From assembly GCF_020564935.1 (NCBI RefSeq), contig NZ_JAJCXB010000013.1:62001-126000 (forward strand): 64,000 nt of DNA, in the 5' to 3' direction. Within the stretch, counting starts at the first letter, position 1. Each line of letters opens with the position of its first letter. The stretch is from Streptomyces pinistramenti. GTDB lineage: Bacteria; Actinomycetota; Actinomycetes; Streptomycetales; Streptomycetaceae. Positions 51,354 to 59,674 of this stretch are shown in pieces. Position numbers and translations under genes: made by a program. Below the pieces are notes generated by a model. It was not told the DNA's origin, did not search any database, and saw nothing but the letters and a program-made list of their open reading frames with translations.

Positions 51354-51710
51354 TTATCCGAAGGCCGACGATGTCGAACTGGACATAGGAGATGACCCAG
51401 GGGAATCCGATTCCATTCCCTTGGAGAATACTTGCTGAATTCCCATCTCGCATGCGCGATATGAATGTGCAGTGGCTTCGATCGAGCCTTGTATGGAATC
51501 TGCCAGCTTGGCGATCTGGTCGATCCCGTACTTCCACTTCGACTGAAAACCTTCACAAGCCGAATCCAGGGACTCGTGACCGAGCTGACCTGCTGTTGCC
51601 TGATCCATTTTCCGCGTCACCGTACGCATGCCAGTAACGCTGTCATCAAGCTTCTGCGAAATTCTTCCGAGTTCCTCGATGTCGACTCGGAACGTCCCCG
51701 GCAAAGACAA
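51354..51710 (-). CDS. Small Esx (WXG100-like) protein
   Basis: A 118-residue helical-hairpin protein resembling ESAT-6/WXG100 partners. It has VDIEELGRISQKLDDSVTGM, a CEGFQSKWKYGIDQIAKLAD turn where the WxG would be (no exact WxG), and ADSIQGSIEATAHSYRACEM. The start is a TTG at 51710 with GGGGGAG upstream. It is the first gene of a four-gene minus-strand Esx operon (51710 to 48757) and would pair with the following effector for secretion. A Ser-rich tail follows residue 95. Confidence 0.72.
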   Translation of the reverse strand: MSLPGTFRVDIEELGRISQKLDDSVTGMRTVTRKMDQATAGQLGHESLDSACEGFQSKWKYGIDQIAKLADSIQGSIEATAHSYRACEMGIQQVFSKGMESDSPGSSPMSSSTSSAFG

Positions 51711-51759
51711 AGCTCCCCCTCTTCTTGCCTATGCCTGCTTGGCACGTGCGGATAGAGAG

Positions 51760-52250
51760 TCTAACAACGGCCGATGCGGCGAAGGTGGATAGGGCTTGTT
51801 TCGACCTGTGCGGGGCGGGAGTTGAGCGTTCGGCCCCATGATGGGCATGCCATGGGCCATATCGGGTGAATCCTGGAACCACCTGCGCAGCCAAGCAGCA
51901 CACTCGTTGTCTTTTCGCCTGCTGCGGGCCGGCGAAAAGACGAGCGCGCCGGCGCCGCGAAGGGCGACCGGTTGACCGACCACGGTCGTCTCTCGCTCCT
52001 CGTCGGGCCCTCTCCAGGCCGAGCCCCCCAGCGTCTCGTCGATGTGGACTTCATGAGGTTGCCTGACGGCCTGATGCGCAGATCCGGAGCACCGTGAACC
52101 CGTACCGGCCACGAACGGAAGGAACCCCAGCGTGAAGCACGTCGCTGAGGACCACCAGCTCGCTCAGGTCTACCTGCGGGCCGCGCCGTAGCCCAGGCTG
52201 CCGTCGGAGAGTTCGAGCTCGCACGGGCCGGCTGCTGCTGGGAAGGGGAC
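51760..52250 (-). pseudogene. Decayed hypothetical gene
   Basis: The minus strand has well-biased coding stretches in different frames: VDLSELVVLSDVLHAGVPSV, then EVHIDETLGGSAWRGPDEER, VALRGAGALVFSPARSRRKD and ECAAWLRRWFQDSPDMAHGM. They read as parts of one protein interrupted by at least one frameshift near 52100. No family recognised. Confidence 0.4.
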
Positions 52251-52605
52251 ATGGCGACCTGCTGGGGGACTCCGTCAGGGGGTCCGGCGAAGACCGCAGG
52301 ATACCTGACACATCGTCACGCGTCCGTGGCAAGGGCGCGGTATCTGTCGGCCTCCCGGCGCGGCTCGTGCTCGCCAGCAGATCGTCCACGAGGAACAGCA
52401 GCGCCGCGCCCTGGGCGTGTTCATCGGCCGTTGGGTCCGCAGCGGGCGAAACGGGCGAGGGGCGCCGTCTACGAGGCCCGGGCGGCATGGGGACCGTCGC
52501 GAGCACACCACGCCAACCCCACCTGGCCCGGCGGGATATGACGGCTGACCTCCGGGCCGTGCAACTTCGCGGCGATCGACGATTCCGACACCTTCTCTGC
52601 ATCGG

Positions 52606-52884
52606 TCAGGGCCTCGTCGGATGCCCGGTGCGGTAGGACGCCGGGGTTGTCTCCGGCATCTTCTCTACGAACGTGGCGGCTTTCTCGCCCCGCCGGTGGA
52701 AGCGCATGACGGTGCGCAGGGTGTACGCGGCCGCGTGTTCCAAGAGTGCGGGCGGGAGCAGCGCCACGCGCCGGCCACGCAGCGCCTCCTGCGACAGGTC
52801 GAGGATGGGTTCAGGCCGGGGGCCTCCGGGCGTCGGTCTCGAAGCCCGCGAGGATGCCCGGTCGACGGCCTGCCTCGGCCTCAA
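52606..52884 (-). pseudogene. Decayed hypothetical gene fragment
   Basis: A minus-strand frame reads ILDLSQEALRGRRVALLPPA, then AYTLRTVMRFHRRGEKAATF, which look like real coding sequence, but the start and continuation are missing. Downstream (52250-52600) another frame has AQGAALLFLVDDLLASTSRA. The whole 51.8-52.9 kb stretch is best read as decayed minus-strand genes. Confidence 0.35.
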
Positions 52885-52959
52885 CTCGAAGGCTCACTCG
52901 CCGTACGGGCCTGCTGGGGCGCTGAGCTGTGTGGCGATGTCAGGCAGCAGGATGAGGGC

Positions 52960-53550
52960 ATGGACTCGGTGGAGCAGTTGGTGCGGGCGGCGGTGGACGG
53001 CGATGGGGAGCAGGTGACACGCCTGCTGGGCGAGGGTGTGCCGGTCGACGCAAGGGACCGGGAACACCGAACGGCTCTGGACCGGGCTCTGTGGGCGGGC
53101 CAACTCAGTTCGGTCAGCCTGCTTCTGAGCGCGGGTGCGGATACCGAGCAGCCCATTGGCGAGTATCGGGAGACTCTGCCGCTCCGCTTCGCCGCGGAAC
53201 GAGAAATGCAGGACATTGCCCGGGTGCTGCTGGAAGCGGGGGCAGACCCCGACGGCCGTCTGTGCGAGGGGCGGGCCACCGCCTTGATGGTGGCGGCCCA
53301 AGAAGGCCATACAGGCATTGCGCAGATGCTCCTGGACCACGATGCCGCCATCGAGCTGGCCGGACGGGGCATGACCGCCCTTGAGTGGGCCGCATCGGCT
53401 GGCCGGCCGGCAACTGTCCGTCTGCTGCTGGAGCATGGGGCCGCTTGTGTACCTCAGGCGCTCGCCATAGCTGGAGAGTGCCACCACGCGCAACGCTCTC
53501 CCGAGCGTCAGTCAGGTTACGCAACGACAATCTCCATACTTCAGGGGTGA
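52960..53550 (+). CDS. Ankyrin-repeat protein
   Basis: A 196-residue protein with five ankyrin repeats: DGDGEQVTRLLGEGVPVDAR, EHRTALDRALWAGQLSSVSL, SAGADTEQPIG, EGRATALMVAAQEGHTGIAQ, and GMTALEWAASAGRPATVRLL. No catalytic domain. The last 30 residues are non-repeat. ATG 52960 with GATGAGG upstream is chosen; the longer upstream frame overlaps decayed DNA. A 19-bp hairpin follows the stop. A protein-binding scaffold; partner unknown. Confidence 0.85.
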   Translation: MDSVEQLVRAAVDGDGEQVTRLLGEGVPVDARDREHRTALDRALWAGQLSSVSLLLSAGADTEQPIGEYRETLPLRFAAEREMQDIARVLLEAGADPDGRLCEGRATALMVAAQEGHTGIAQMLLDHDAAIELAGRGMTALEWAASAGRPATVRLLLEHGAACVPQALAIAGECHHAQRSPERQSGYATTISILQG

Positions 53551-53554
53551 ACTG

Positions 53555-53596
53555 ATGAGGTGGGGACGGTCCGAGGGCGGACCGTCCCCACCTCAT
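53555..53596 (+). terminator. Perfect 19-bp hairpin after ankyrin gene
   Basis: Positions 53555-53573 pair perfectly with 53578-53596 (arm ATGAGGTGGGGACGGTCCG) around a 4-nt loop, 4 bp after the ankyrin stop. This is the longest perfect stem seen in the window, probably a terminator. Confidence 0.8.
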
Positions 53597-53639
53597 TCCC
53601 CAAGCCGGCCGTGGTGTGGGGGCTCGCGTACAGCGATGG

Positions 53640-53937
53640 ATACCGGCGGCGCCCCATGAGAAAGCGCAGATCAAGGGCACCGCTGTCGAATGCGGTCAGC
53701 GCCACAACAGTGGTGAACTTCGCTCAGGACTACGACGGTTCTCCCCTCCACCGAGCTTCGCGACGTGTGCCCTCACTGGCGGATGGCCGCGAGAACTCCA
53801 CGCTGCAGCAACGTTTGGTGCGGGTGCGGCTGTTCTACGGCTACCTCATCGAGGAGGGTCTGAGCTGACCGCGAAAGAACTTGAGCGCGTAGCGGCAATC
53901 CTCGCGGCCGTGTCGAAGGCCGAGCGAGACGCTCAAT
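53640..53937 (+). pseudogene. Integrase-like relic
   Basis: A plus-strand fragment STLQQRLVRVRLFYGYLIEE resembles the N-terminal SAM-like domain of tyrosine recombinases. A second frame has ALTGGWPRELHA before it and LTAKELERVAAILAAVSKAE after. Several frameshifts; no catalytic domain remains. Family assignment is tentative. Confidence 0.35.
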
Positions 53938-53939
53938 GA

Positions 53940-55430
53940 TCACGGGGTGGCCGGCTGTGCGGAGCAGTACCTGTCGTGTGCGGGCCGCTTCCCGGTGACC
54001 AGGTAGTCGGTCACGGCGTCGTTCCCGCAGGCGTTCGGGCCCGACAGATAGGTCACGTGCCCGCCCTGGTCGACGGTGACCATCCGGGCCCGCTCGCCCA
54101 GGGCCCGGCGCGTCCGCAGCGCACCGGACAGCGGGGTCGCCGGATCGCGGAGGTTTTGCACCATGAGCACGCCGGAAGGCCCCCGATCGGTGATCTTCAC
54201 CTTTGGCTCCACTGGGGCCGGCCAGAAGGCGCACGGCCTGATGGTGGCCGCGAACGCGCCGTACATCGGGTAGCGGACACGGTCGACTGCGACGTTGTGC
54301 TGATAGGTCGTCAGGGCCGTCGGCCAGCGGGAGTCGCCGCAGATCACCCCGAGGTAGGCGGCGGGATAGTTGTCGCTGTACGCGCCGCCGCCGACATCGC
54401 CGGCACCCGGGGGCGGCTGATTCGTGTCCAGGGCGTGCCAGATGGCGGCGAGGCCGGCGAGGTCGCTGTCCGCGCGCATCATTGCCGCGGTGACGACGCG
54501 GAAGGTAGTGCCCTCGTACCCGTGTACGGGCTTGTTGTCGAGACGCGCGGCGAGTTGGAAGTACTTCTCGCGTACCGCGGCCGGTGTGCTGCCCAGGTGG
54601 TACTGCCGGGGTGTGGCCGCGGCGAACTTCGCGAAGTCGGGGAAGCGGGTCTCGAAGCCCGCGCCCTGGCTGCGCAGTGCTTCGGCGTCGTAGCCCTCGG
54701 GCGGCAGGCTGCTGTCGAGCACGATGCGGTCGCCTCGGTGGGGGAAGAGGGTGGTGTACACCGCGCCGAGGTAGGTGCCGTAGGACTCGCCGTAGTACGA
54801 GATCTTCGGCACGCCCAGTGCTGCCCGGATCCGGTCCATGTCCCGCGCGGTGTTCGCGGTGGTGATGTACGGCAGCAGGTCCGCGGTTTTCGACCTGGTG
54901 CACTGGGTGGCGAGCCTCTTCGCGGTCGCGGCCTGCTCCGCCACGTCGGCGGCGTTGCCCGGGGTGGGCGGGTTGGCCGCCACCTCACCCTGAGCACGAG
55001 TGAAGCCGCAGGTCAGAGGGGTGCTGTGGCCGACGCCGCGTGGATCGAAACCGATCACGTCGTAGCGGTCACGCACCTTCTTGGGCAGCTTCATCAATGC
55101 GGGAACGGGGAGCCCGGGCAGGCCGGGGCCCCCGGGGTTGAGCAGGAGCACGCCGCGCCTCTCGGCCGGCTTCGTGCTCGCCAGACGGGACACCTCGACA
55201 TCGATCGTCCGCCCGTCGGGGTGGCGGTAGTCGAGCGGCACCGCGAGTCTCGCGCACCGCAGTGCCGCCCCCGTCGGACCGGGGCACGCACCCCACCGCA
55301 GCGGCGACCGGGATGGCGCGCCTGCCTGCGACCGGGACGGTATGCCTGCCGTGGCCATCTGCGATATGCCCGAGGCCACCGCCGCAGCGCCCACCGTGAC
55401 GGCGAGCGCCGCGAGCCAAGTCCTGCGCAT
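53940..55430 (-). CDS. Secreted TAP-type tripeptidyl aminopeptidase/alpha-beta hydrolase
   Basis: A 496-residue exported serine peptidase of the SCO-tripeptidyl-aminopeptidase (S33) family. An N-terminal signal sequence (MRRTWLAALAVTVGAAAVAS) is followed by a Pro-rich linker. Nucleophile elbow YYGESYGTYLG, acid in LRDPATPLSGA and catalytic His in DQGGHVTYLS; the TAP C-terminal motif NACGNDAVTDYLVTGKRP is intact. It releases tripeptides from peptide N-termini outside the cell. ATG 55430 follows GAGGAG; 56 bp upstream lies the stop of the hypothetical membrane protein gene. Confidence 0.92.
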   Translation of the reverse strand: MRRTWLAALAVTVGAAAVASGISQMATAGIPSRSQAGAPSRSPLRWGACPGPTGAALRCARLAVPLDYRHPDGRTIDVEVSRLASTKPAERRGVLLLNPGGPGLPGLPVPALMKLPKKVRDRYDVIGFDPRGVGHSTPLTCGFTRAQGEVAANPPTPGNAADVAEQAATAKRLATQCTRSKTADLLPYITTANTARDMDRIRAALGVPKISYYGESYGTYLGAVYTTLFPHRGDRIVLDSSLPPEGYDAEALRSQGAGFETRFPDFAKFAAATPRQYHLGSTPAAVREKYFQLAARLDNKPVHGYEGTTFRVVTAAMMRADSDLAGLAAIWHALDTNQPPPGAGDVGGGAYSDNYPAAYLGVICGDSRWPTALTTYQHNVAVDRVRYPMYGAFAATIRPCAFWPAPVEPKVKITDRGPSGVLMVQNLRDPATPLSGALRTRRALGERARMVTVDQGGHVTYLSGPNACGNDAVTDYLVTGKRPAHDRYCSAQPATP

Positions 55431-55486
55431 GGTTGTTCTCCTCGCTTCGAGAGGGCAGTGGGTGTCGGCACGCTCGGGCCGGAGCA

Positions 55487-55966
55487 TCAGCCGCCCGCGA
55501 GGGAGGTCGACCGGACGGCCGCTGCTGCCCGCTTGCGCCGCCTGCGCAGCAGCACGACGACGAGCGCGAAGACCTGGAGCACGAGTTCCAGGCCGGGCAG
55601 GTCGGCGGTCGCCTCGGAGTGGATGTGTGCGGTGCGGCGGATCGTGCCGGCGGGCTCACCGTCGTCGCCGATCACGGTGTGCTCCCGGTCTGCCGCCGTG
55701 GTCTGCCGGAACGGGATGACTCGCCCAGAGCACGTCATGTTCCAGCTTCGGCGCACCCGGTCCGTGGTCGCGACGGCGGTCCCGTCGGAGTCGAGCAGTT
55801 CGTGGACACCACTGAAGCGGTGCGTGCGGACGACGTAGTCGACCCCGCGCAGTGTGAACTGCGCGCCGATGTGGCCTCTGTGCAACGAGAACGTCGTCAG
55901 CGCCCGGCCGTCCTCGGTGAGCTCGTATTGCTGGCTCGGCAGATGGATCCTCTTCGCGTGCAACAT
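55487..55966 (-). CDS. Hypothetical protein with C-terminal membrane anchor
   Basis: A 159-residue protein. Residues 1-110 form a beta-rich soluble domain (LTTFSLHRGHIGAQFTLRGV, VHELLDSDGTAVATTDRVRR, FRQTTAADREHTVIGDDG), somewhat like a LURP-one/tubby-type barrel. A C-terminal hydrophobic stretch ELVLQVFALVVVLLRRRRKR anchors it. Homologous proteins of this kind are common in Streptomyces. ATG 55966 follows GATGAGG. The peptidase gene follows on the same strand. Confidence 0.65.
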   Translation of the reverse strand: MLHAKRIHLPSQQYELTEDGRALTTFSLHRGHIGAQFTLRGVDYVVRTHRFSGVHELLDSDGTAVATTDRVRRSWNMTCSGRVIPFRQTTAADREHTVIGDDGEPAGTIRRTAHIHSEATADLPGLELVLQVFALVVVLLRRRRKRAAAAVRSTSLAGG

Positions 55967-56134
55967 GACCTCATCGCAGCATCGGCCCGCCGGCCGGACC
56001 CATGCCATTTGTCATGCATGACCGGGTGACAATCCAAACAGGGGCGCCGGTCATGGGTGGGCAATGCTCGCCTGCATGACCATGCATCAGCCCCGGGCCA
56101 CCGCTTGGGCGTCCGGCGGCAGCCCGGCCTTAAC

Positions 56135-57343
56135 ATGACCGACGTGGGTGCACGCGATCCGGACGAGTTCTCCGTCGACCAGTGGCCGGACTGGAATTTC
56201 TGGAAGGACCAGCCGGACAGCCCCCGAGCAGGCGGCCGGGGCCGCGTGGCGGTCACCACGGCCACGGCGCTGGCCTCCCTCACCTTGATCGCACGGGCCG
56301 AGGACATCGCGCACGGCTCCCAACGTCCCCTGCTCACCTCGCTGGCGATCGGCCTCGTCGCCTGCTACGGCATCGGCTGCATCCTGGCGCCCTGGTACGG
56401 GCCGGTGGCGCTGCGACGGGGGCGCATCGCCATCGTCGCCGTGATGTTCCTGCTCGGCGCGGCACCGGCGGTGCTTCTTGCGTCGCCGTCCTACCTGACC
56501 GATCTGACCTATGCCCTCTCGATCGGACTCATGCTGCTGCCGCTGCGCCATGCGCTGCTGCTCGGCCTCGTCACGGTGCTGGGGCAGATCGTCTGGATGC
56601 GCCTCGCCCAGGGCGAGGTGGCCTGGGCGCAGGTGGCCATTCTCGTCGGCGTGACCGCGGCACTCGGCACCGTCTTCGCGCTCAACTTCACGATCGGTCA
56701 CCTGCGGGCCGCGCGCGAGCAGGTCAAGAGGCTGGCCGTGAACCAGGAACGGGAACGGGTCGCCCGGGACATGCACGACATCCTCGGCCACACCCTCTCC
56801 ACGATGACTGTCAAACTGGGGCTGACGCGGCGCATCCTGGAGTCCTCCACAGACCTGGCCGGCGCCGTCGGCCAGGTCACCGAGCTTGAGAACATGGCGC
56901 GCACGGCGCTGTCCGACGTGCGGGCCACCATTTCGGACTACCGCACCCTGTCGCTGGACAGCGAGCTCGCCGGCGCCCGCATGGCGCTGCGTGCCGCCGG
57001 CATACGGGCCGATCTGCCGGCTGCGACCGACACCGTGCGCGCCGAGCTGCGCGAGGTCTTCAGCTACGTCGTGCGCGAGGCGGTCACCAACGTGCTGCGG
57101 CACTCCGACGCCGAACTGTGCACCGTCCGCATCGGGCCCGACCGGGTCGAGGTCACCGACAACGGCAGTTCCACCGGCGGGGCGAGCCCGGGGAACGGTC
57201 TCACCGGCCTCACCGAACGGCTGGCCAACGTGTCGGGCACCCTCGAACACGGTCCTGCCCCCGGCGGCGGGTTCCGGGTCGTCGCCCGCGGGCCGGCCCC
57301 GGCGATCCCCCTCGCACCTCCGCAGGAAGCCGAACCGACATGA
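56135..57343 (+). CDS. NarL-type sensor histidine kinase
   Basis: A 402-residue HisKA_3 histidine kinase. About 5-6 membrane helices occupy residues 40-190 (ALASLTLIARAE, LLTSLAIGLVACYGIGCILA and more), with no extracytoplasmic sensor loop. The H-box is QERERVARDMHDILGHTLST and the N/G boxes are VVREAVTNVLRHSDAE and GNGLTGLTERLANVSGTLEH. ATG 56135 has no good ribosome site. The response-regulator gene begins inside its stop codon (ATGA), so the two are coupled. Confidence 0.9.
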   Translation: MTDVGARDPDEFSVDQWPDWNFWKDQPDSPRAGGRGRVAVTTATALASLTLIARAEDIAHGSQRPLLTSLAIGLVACYGIGCILAPWYGPVALRRGRIAIVAVMFLLGAAPAVLLASPSYLTDLTYALSIGLMLLPLRHALLLGLVTVLGQIVWMRLAQGEVAWAQVAILVGVTAALGTVFALNFTIGHLRAAREQVKRLAVNQERERVARDMHDILGHTLSTMTVKLGLTRRILESSTDLAGAVGQVTELENMARTALSDVRATISDYRTLSLDSELAGARMALRAAGIRADLPAATDTVRAELREVFSYVVREAVTNVLRHSDAELCTVRIGPDRVEVTDNGSSTGGASPGNGLTGLTERLANVSGTLEHGPAPGGGFRVVARGPAPAIPLAPPQEAEPT

Positions 57344-57945
57344 TCCGTGTCCTGCTGGCAGACGACCAGGCACTCGTACTCGGCGCTCTTGCGGCCGTGC
57401 TCCGGCTGGAGCCCGACATCGACGTGGTCGCCGAGATCGGCACCGGCACCGAGGTGCTGGCCGCCGCGCAGCGGACCGTGCCCGACATCGCGCTGCTCGA
57501 CGTACAGATGCCCGGCCGGGACGGCCTGACCGTCGCCGCCGATCTCCAGCGGGCGCTGCCCGGCTGCCGCACCATCATCTGCACGACCTTCAGCCGGCCC
57601 GGCTACCTCTCGCGGGCGATGTCCGCGGGCGCGGCCGGATACGTCGTGAAGGACTCCCCGCCCGAACAACTGGTTGACGCGATCCGCCGCGTCCACGCCG
57701 GCCTGCGCTTCGTGGGTCCGGCCCTCGCCGCGGAAGCGCTGGCCGGCGGCGCGAGCCCGCTGACCGGGCGCGAGGCGGACGTGCTGCGCGCCGCCGCCGA
57801 GGGCGGCACCGTGGCCGACATCGCCAAGGCGCTCCGGCTGTCCCAGGGCACCGTGCGCAACCACCTGTCGTCGGCGATCGGCAAGACGCAGGCCCGTACC
57901 CGCGCCGAGGCGGCCCGGCTCGCGGAGGCCAACGGCTGGCTGTGA
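57340..57945 (+). CDS. NarL/LuxR-type response regulator
   Basis: A 201-residue response regulator. The receiver domain has VLLADDQALVLGAL, phospho-acceptor Asp in ALLDVQMPGRDGL, and the switch Thr/Lys in ICTTFSR and YVVKDSPPEQL. The C-terminal LuxR HTH reads LTGREADVLRAAAEGGTVAD, IAKALRLSQGTVRNHLSSAI. It pairs with the preceding kinase. This DesR-like class often controls membrane or ABC-transporter genes, but no such target is adjacent. Confidence 0.92.
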   Translation: MIRVLLADDQALVLGALAAVLRLEPDIDVVAEIGTGTEVLAAAQRTVPDIALLDVQMPGRDGLTVAADLQRALPGCRTIICTTFSRPGYLSRAMSAGAAGYVVKDSPPEQLVDAIRRVHAGLRFVGPALAAEALAGGASPLTGREADVLRAAAEGGTVADIAKALRLSQGTVRNHLSSAIGKTQARTRAEAARLAEANGWL

Positions 57946-58547
57946 TCGCCAATTACCCTGTTCTGCCCGCCGACAGGTCCGACGGGACAGCAACGGTCGC
58001 GCCTGGCACCCCCTGGACCCCTGACCCGCCAGGGACGAACAGCGACAACAGCATCACCGTCGCCAGGGCCGTTGAGCCGTCTCCACCGGAGAGTGCGCCG
58101 CACACCGGCCCCGCTATCGCCAGGCCGAATCCCTGGCTCGCCGGGGCGGGCCCATGATCTCGGGCAGGCAGTAGCCAGATACCTTGCGGAGCCTGGCCGC
58201 CAGGACGTGCGGCCCACCCGCACACGGGGCGACTTCGCCGAAGATGTCCCGTCGATCAGCGGTGAGAAGCCCGGCCGCGGGCCGGTGGCCGGCACTTCGG
58301 TGCGGGCCCTGGGCGGCGGAAGTCAGGGCAGGCAGCAGCGGGGAGGGGGCCCTGCCGTCGGCGGACCTGCGGGCCGTCTTGGCCTCAGTCGACCTGCCGC
58401 GAGCTCGCCCGGGTGATCGGACTCGCCGGTCGCGCGGATCCGCCGCAGGTGCTCGGCGACCGGCCGACCGGTGAAGGCGCACACAGGGCGGGCGTGGTCG
58501 GCGTCTACCGGTGCGCAATCAGCACGCGTCGTCGCAAGGCGCGGCGT
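57946..58547. other. Gene-free stretch with possible MFS-like relic
   Basis: 602 bp without an intact gene. A minus-strand frame at 57953-58225 contains GFGLAIAGPVCGALSGG and TALATVMLLSLFVPGG, which could be the residue of a membrane transporter, and at 58160-58290 ARLRKVSGYCLPEIMG. No start, RBS or continuous frame supports a functional gene. Confidence 0.4.
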
Positions 58548-58835
58548 CTACCACTTGAGGATCAGGTGGGCCGCCTGCCAGGCCAGGACGCAGTGCAGGA
58601 GTACGCAGGTGTACCAGCCGCTTGCGCGTTTCGCGCCGCGGTGAACGACCTGCATCCATCCCACCACGCTCAATGCCGCCGCCAACCCCCACATTACCCA
58701 GGAGGCAACGCACCACGGTGTGGACAGGTCGGTGACGATCCCGATGATGGCGACGGGGACCAGGAGCAGGAGAGGGATCGCCCATGTGCCTTCTGTCGCT
58801 CCGCCCGTGGGAGTTTCCGGGACGTCCGTCATCAT
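58548..58835 (-). CDS. Three-TM small membrane protein (candidate immunity)
   Basis: A 95-residue membrane protein with three hydrophobic segments: WAIPLLLLVPVAIIGIVTDL, ASWVMWGLAAALSVVGWMQV and WYTCVLLHCVLAWQAAHLIL. No family recognised. Its start (ATG 58835, or 58832) is 74 bp after the bacteriocin-like frame on the same strand, an arrangement typical of bacteriocin and immunity genes. That link is inference only. Confidence 0.6.
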   Translation of the reverse strand: MMTDVPETPTGGATEGTWAIPLLLLVPVAIIGIVTDLSTPWCVASWVMWGLAAALSVVGWMQVVHRGAKRASGWYTCVLLHCVLAWQAAHLILKW

Positions 58836-58909
58836 GTGCCCTTCTATGGTCGCCGGGGCCCGCGAAGCGGCGGCGTGGGCCCGGCTCCGGCGTGATTACC
58901 GGTAGTTGC

Positions 58910-59257
58910 TCAGTGGTTGAAGTGCCACCAGATGTCGTAAGTGCTCAGACCGGGGCTCAGGCCCTTGATGAGGTGCTTGATGTACCAGGGACGGCTGTTG
59001 GCCCAGTTCGCGAAATCCTGGTACTTGGCCCCGACGGCTTTGGCGAAGCCGCCGATCTTCTTCAGGGCGCCCCAGATCTTTCCCCAGTTCGGTGCCGCCA
59101 GTGCGACCGGGCCGCTGGCAGCGGAGGGCGCGGCATTCGCTGCCGTCTTGAAAGCGGCGATCTCGTCAGCGGTGAAGAACGCCAGGAACGCCTTGGCTTC
59201 AGGGTCCTTGCTGTTCCAAGGGGGAAGGGCATAGGGAACGCCGATAGGCGTCCAAAC
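58910..59257 (-). CDS. Bacteriocin-like reading frame without a clear start
   Basis: An open minus-strand frame of 115 codons (TAA at 59258-59260 to TGA at 58910-58912), absent from simple ATG/GTG/TTG searches because it holds no start codon near its beginning. It reads VPYALPPWNSKDPEAKAFLA, ADEIAAFKTAANAAPSAASG, LAAPNWGKIWGALKKIGG, FAKAVGAKYQDFANWANSRP and ends IWWHFNH. The Trp- and Lys-rich amphipathic helix resembles leaderless bacteriocins. A frame starting at ATG 59271 (MGAVKFGRLSAFP) runs into it only by a frameshift. It could be a pseudogene, a frameshifted gene or a gene with an unusual start. Confidence 0.55.
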   Translation of the reverse strand, partial: VWTPIGVPYALPPWNSKDPEAKAFLAFFTADEIAAFKTAANAAPSAASGPVALAAPNWGKIWGALKKIGGFAKAVGAKYQDFANWANSRPWYIKHLIKGLSPGLSTYDIWWHFNH

Positions 59258-59674
59258 TTAACGGCCCCCATGTGTCACTTCCCCCTATTTACTTCCCAGT
59301 TCGGATGGTCCGTCCGTTCCGGGCGGCTGTGAACATAACATATGGAAAAGCGAAATGGATCACGCCTTCGAGTGCCGACATGGACAGCGGGTGCCCGTCG
59401 CTGGGCATGCCGGAGCTGACGTGTCCGACCGGCCAAGCAGCATCCGGTCGGCCTAGCCAGGGCTGTCTGATGCCCACCAGCTGGGCATCAGACAGCTGAG
59501 GAAACTGACGGGCTGCTCATGGAGTTGCGCATCGTCGAGCAGGGCGGGGTGCCCTTGGCCGGCCCGAACCCATGAATGAGCCAAACGTTGTCTTGCTTCA
59601 GGGCGTGCCGGGACGGTGGGGGCAGGCCGAACACCGACGAGCCGAAGCGGGCGCCCAGGGCGGTCCCGTACGTG
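59258..59674. other. Intergenic region with a hairpin
   Basis: 417 bp with no intact gene. A 15-bp perfect hairpin GCTGTCTGATGCCCA (59462-59476) with 59482-59496 and loop CCAGC is the only clear structure. It may terminate a transcript or mark a past insertion. Confidence 0.45.
59462..59496. repeat. Perfect 15-bp inverted repeat
   Basis: Arms 59462-59476 and 59482-59496, 5-nt loop. No U-tract. Lies 205 bp from the bacteriocin-like frame and 179 bp before the HTH-like gene. Confidence 0.6.

Noticed and set aside
57603-58295. 230-residue minus-strand frame overlapping the response regulator
   Set aside because: Most of it is the shadow of the receiver/HTH gene; only a weak relic remains beyond 57946.
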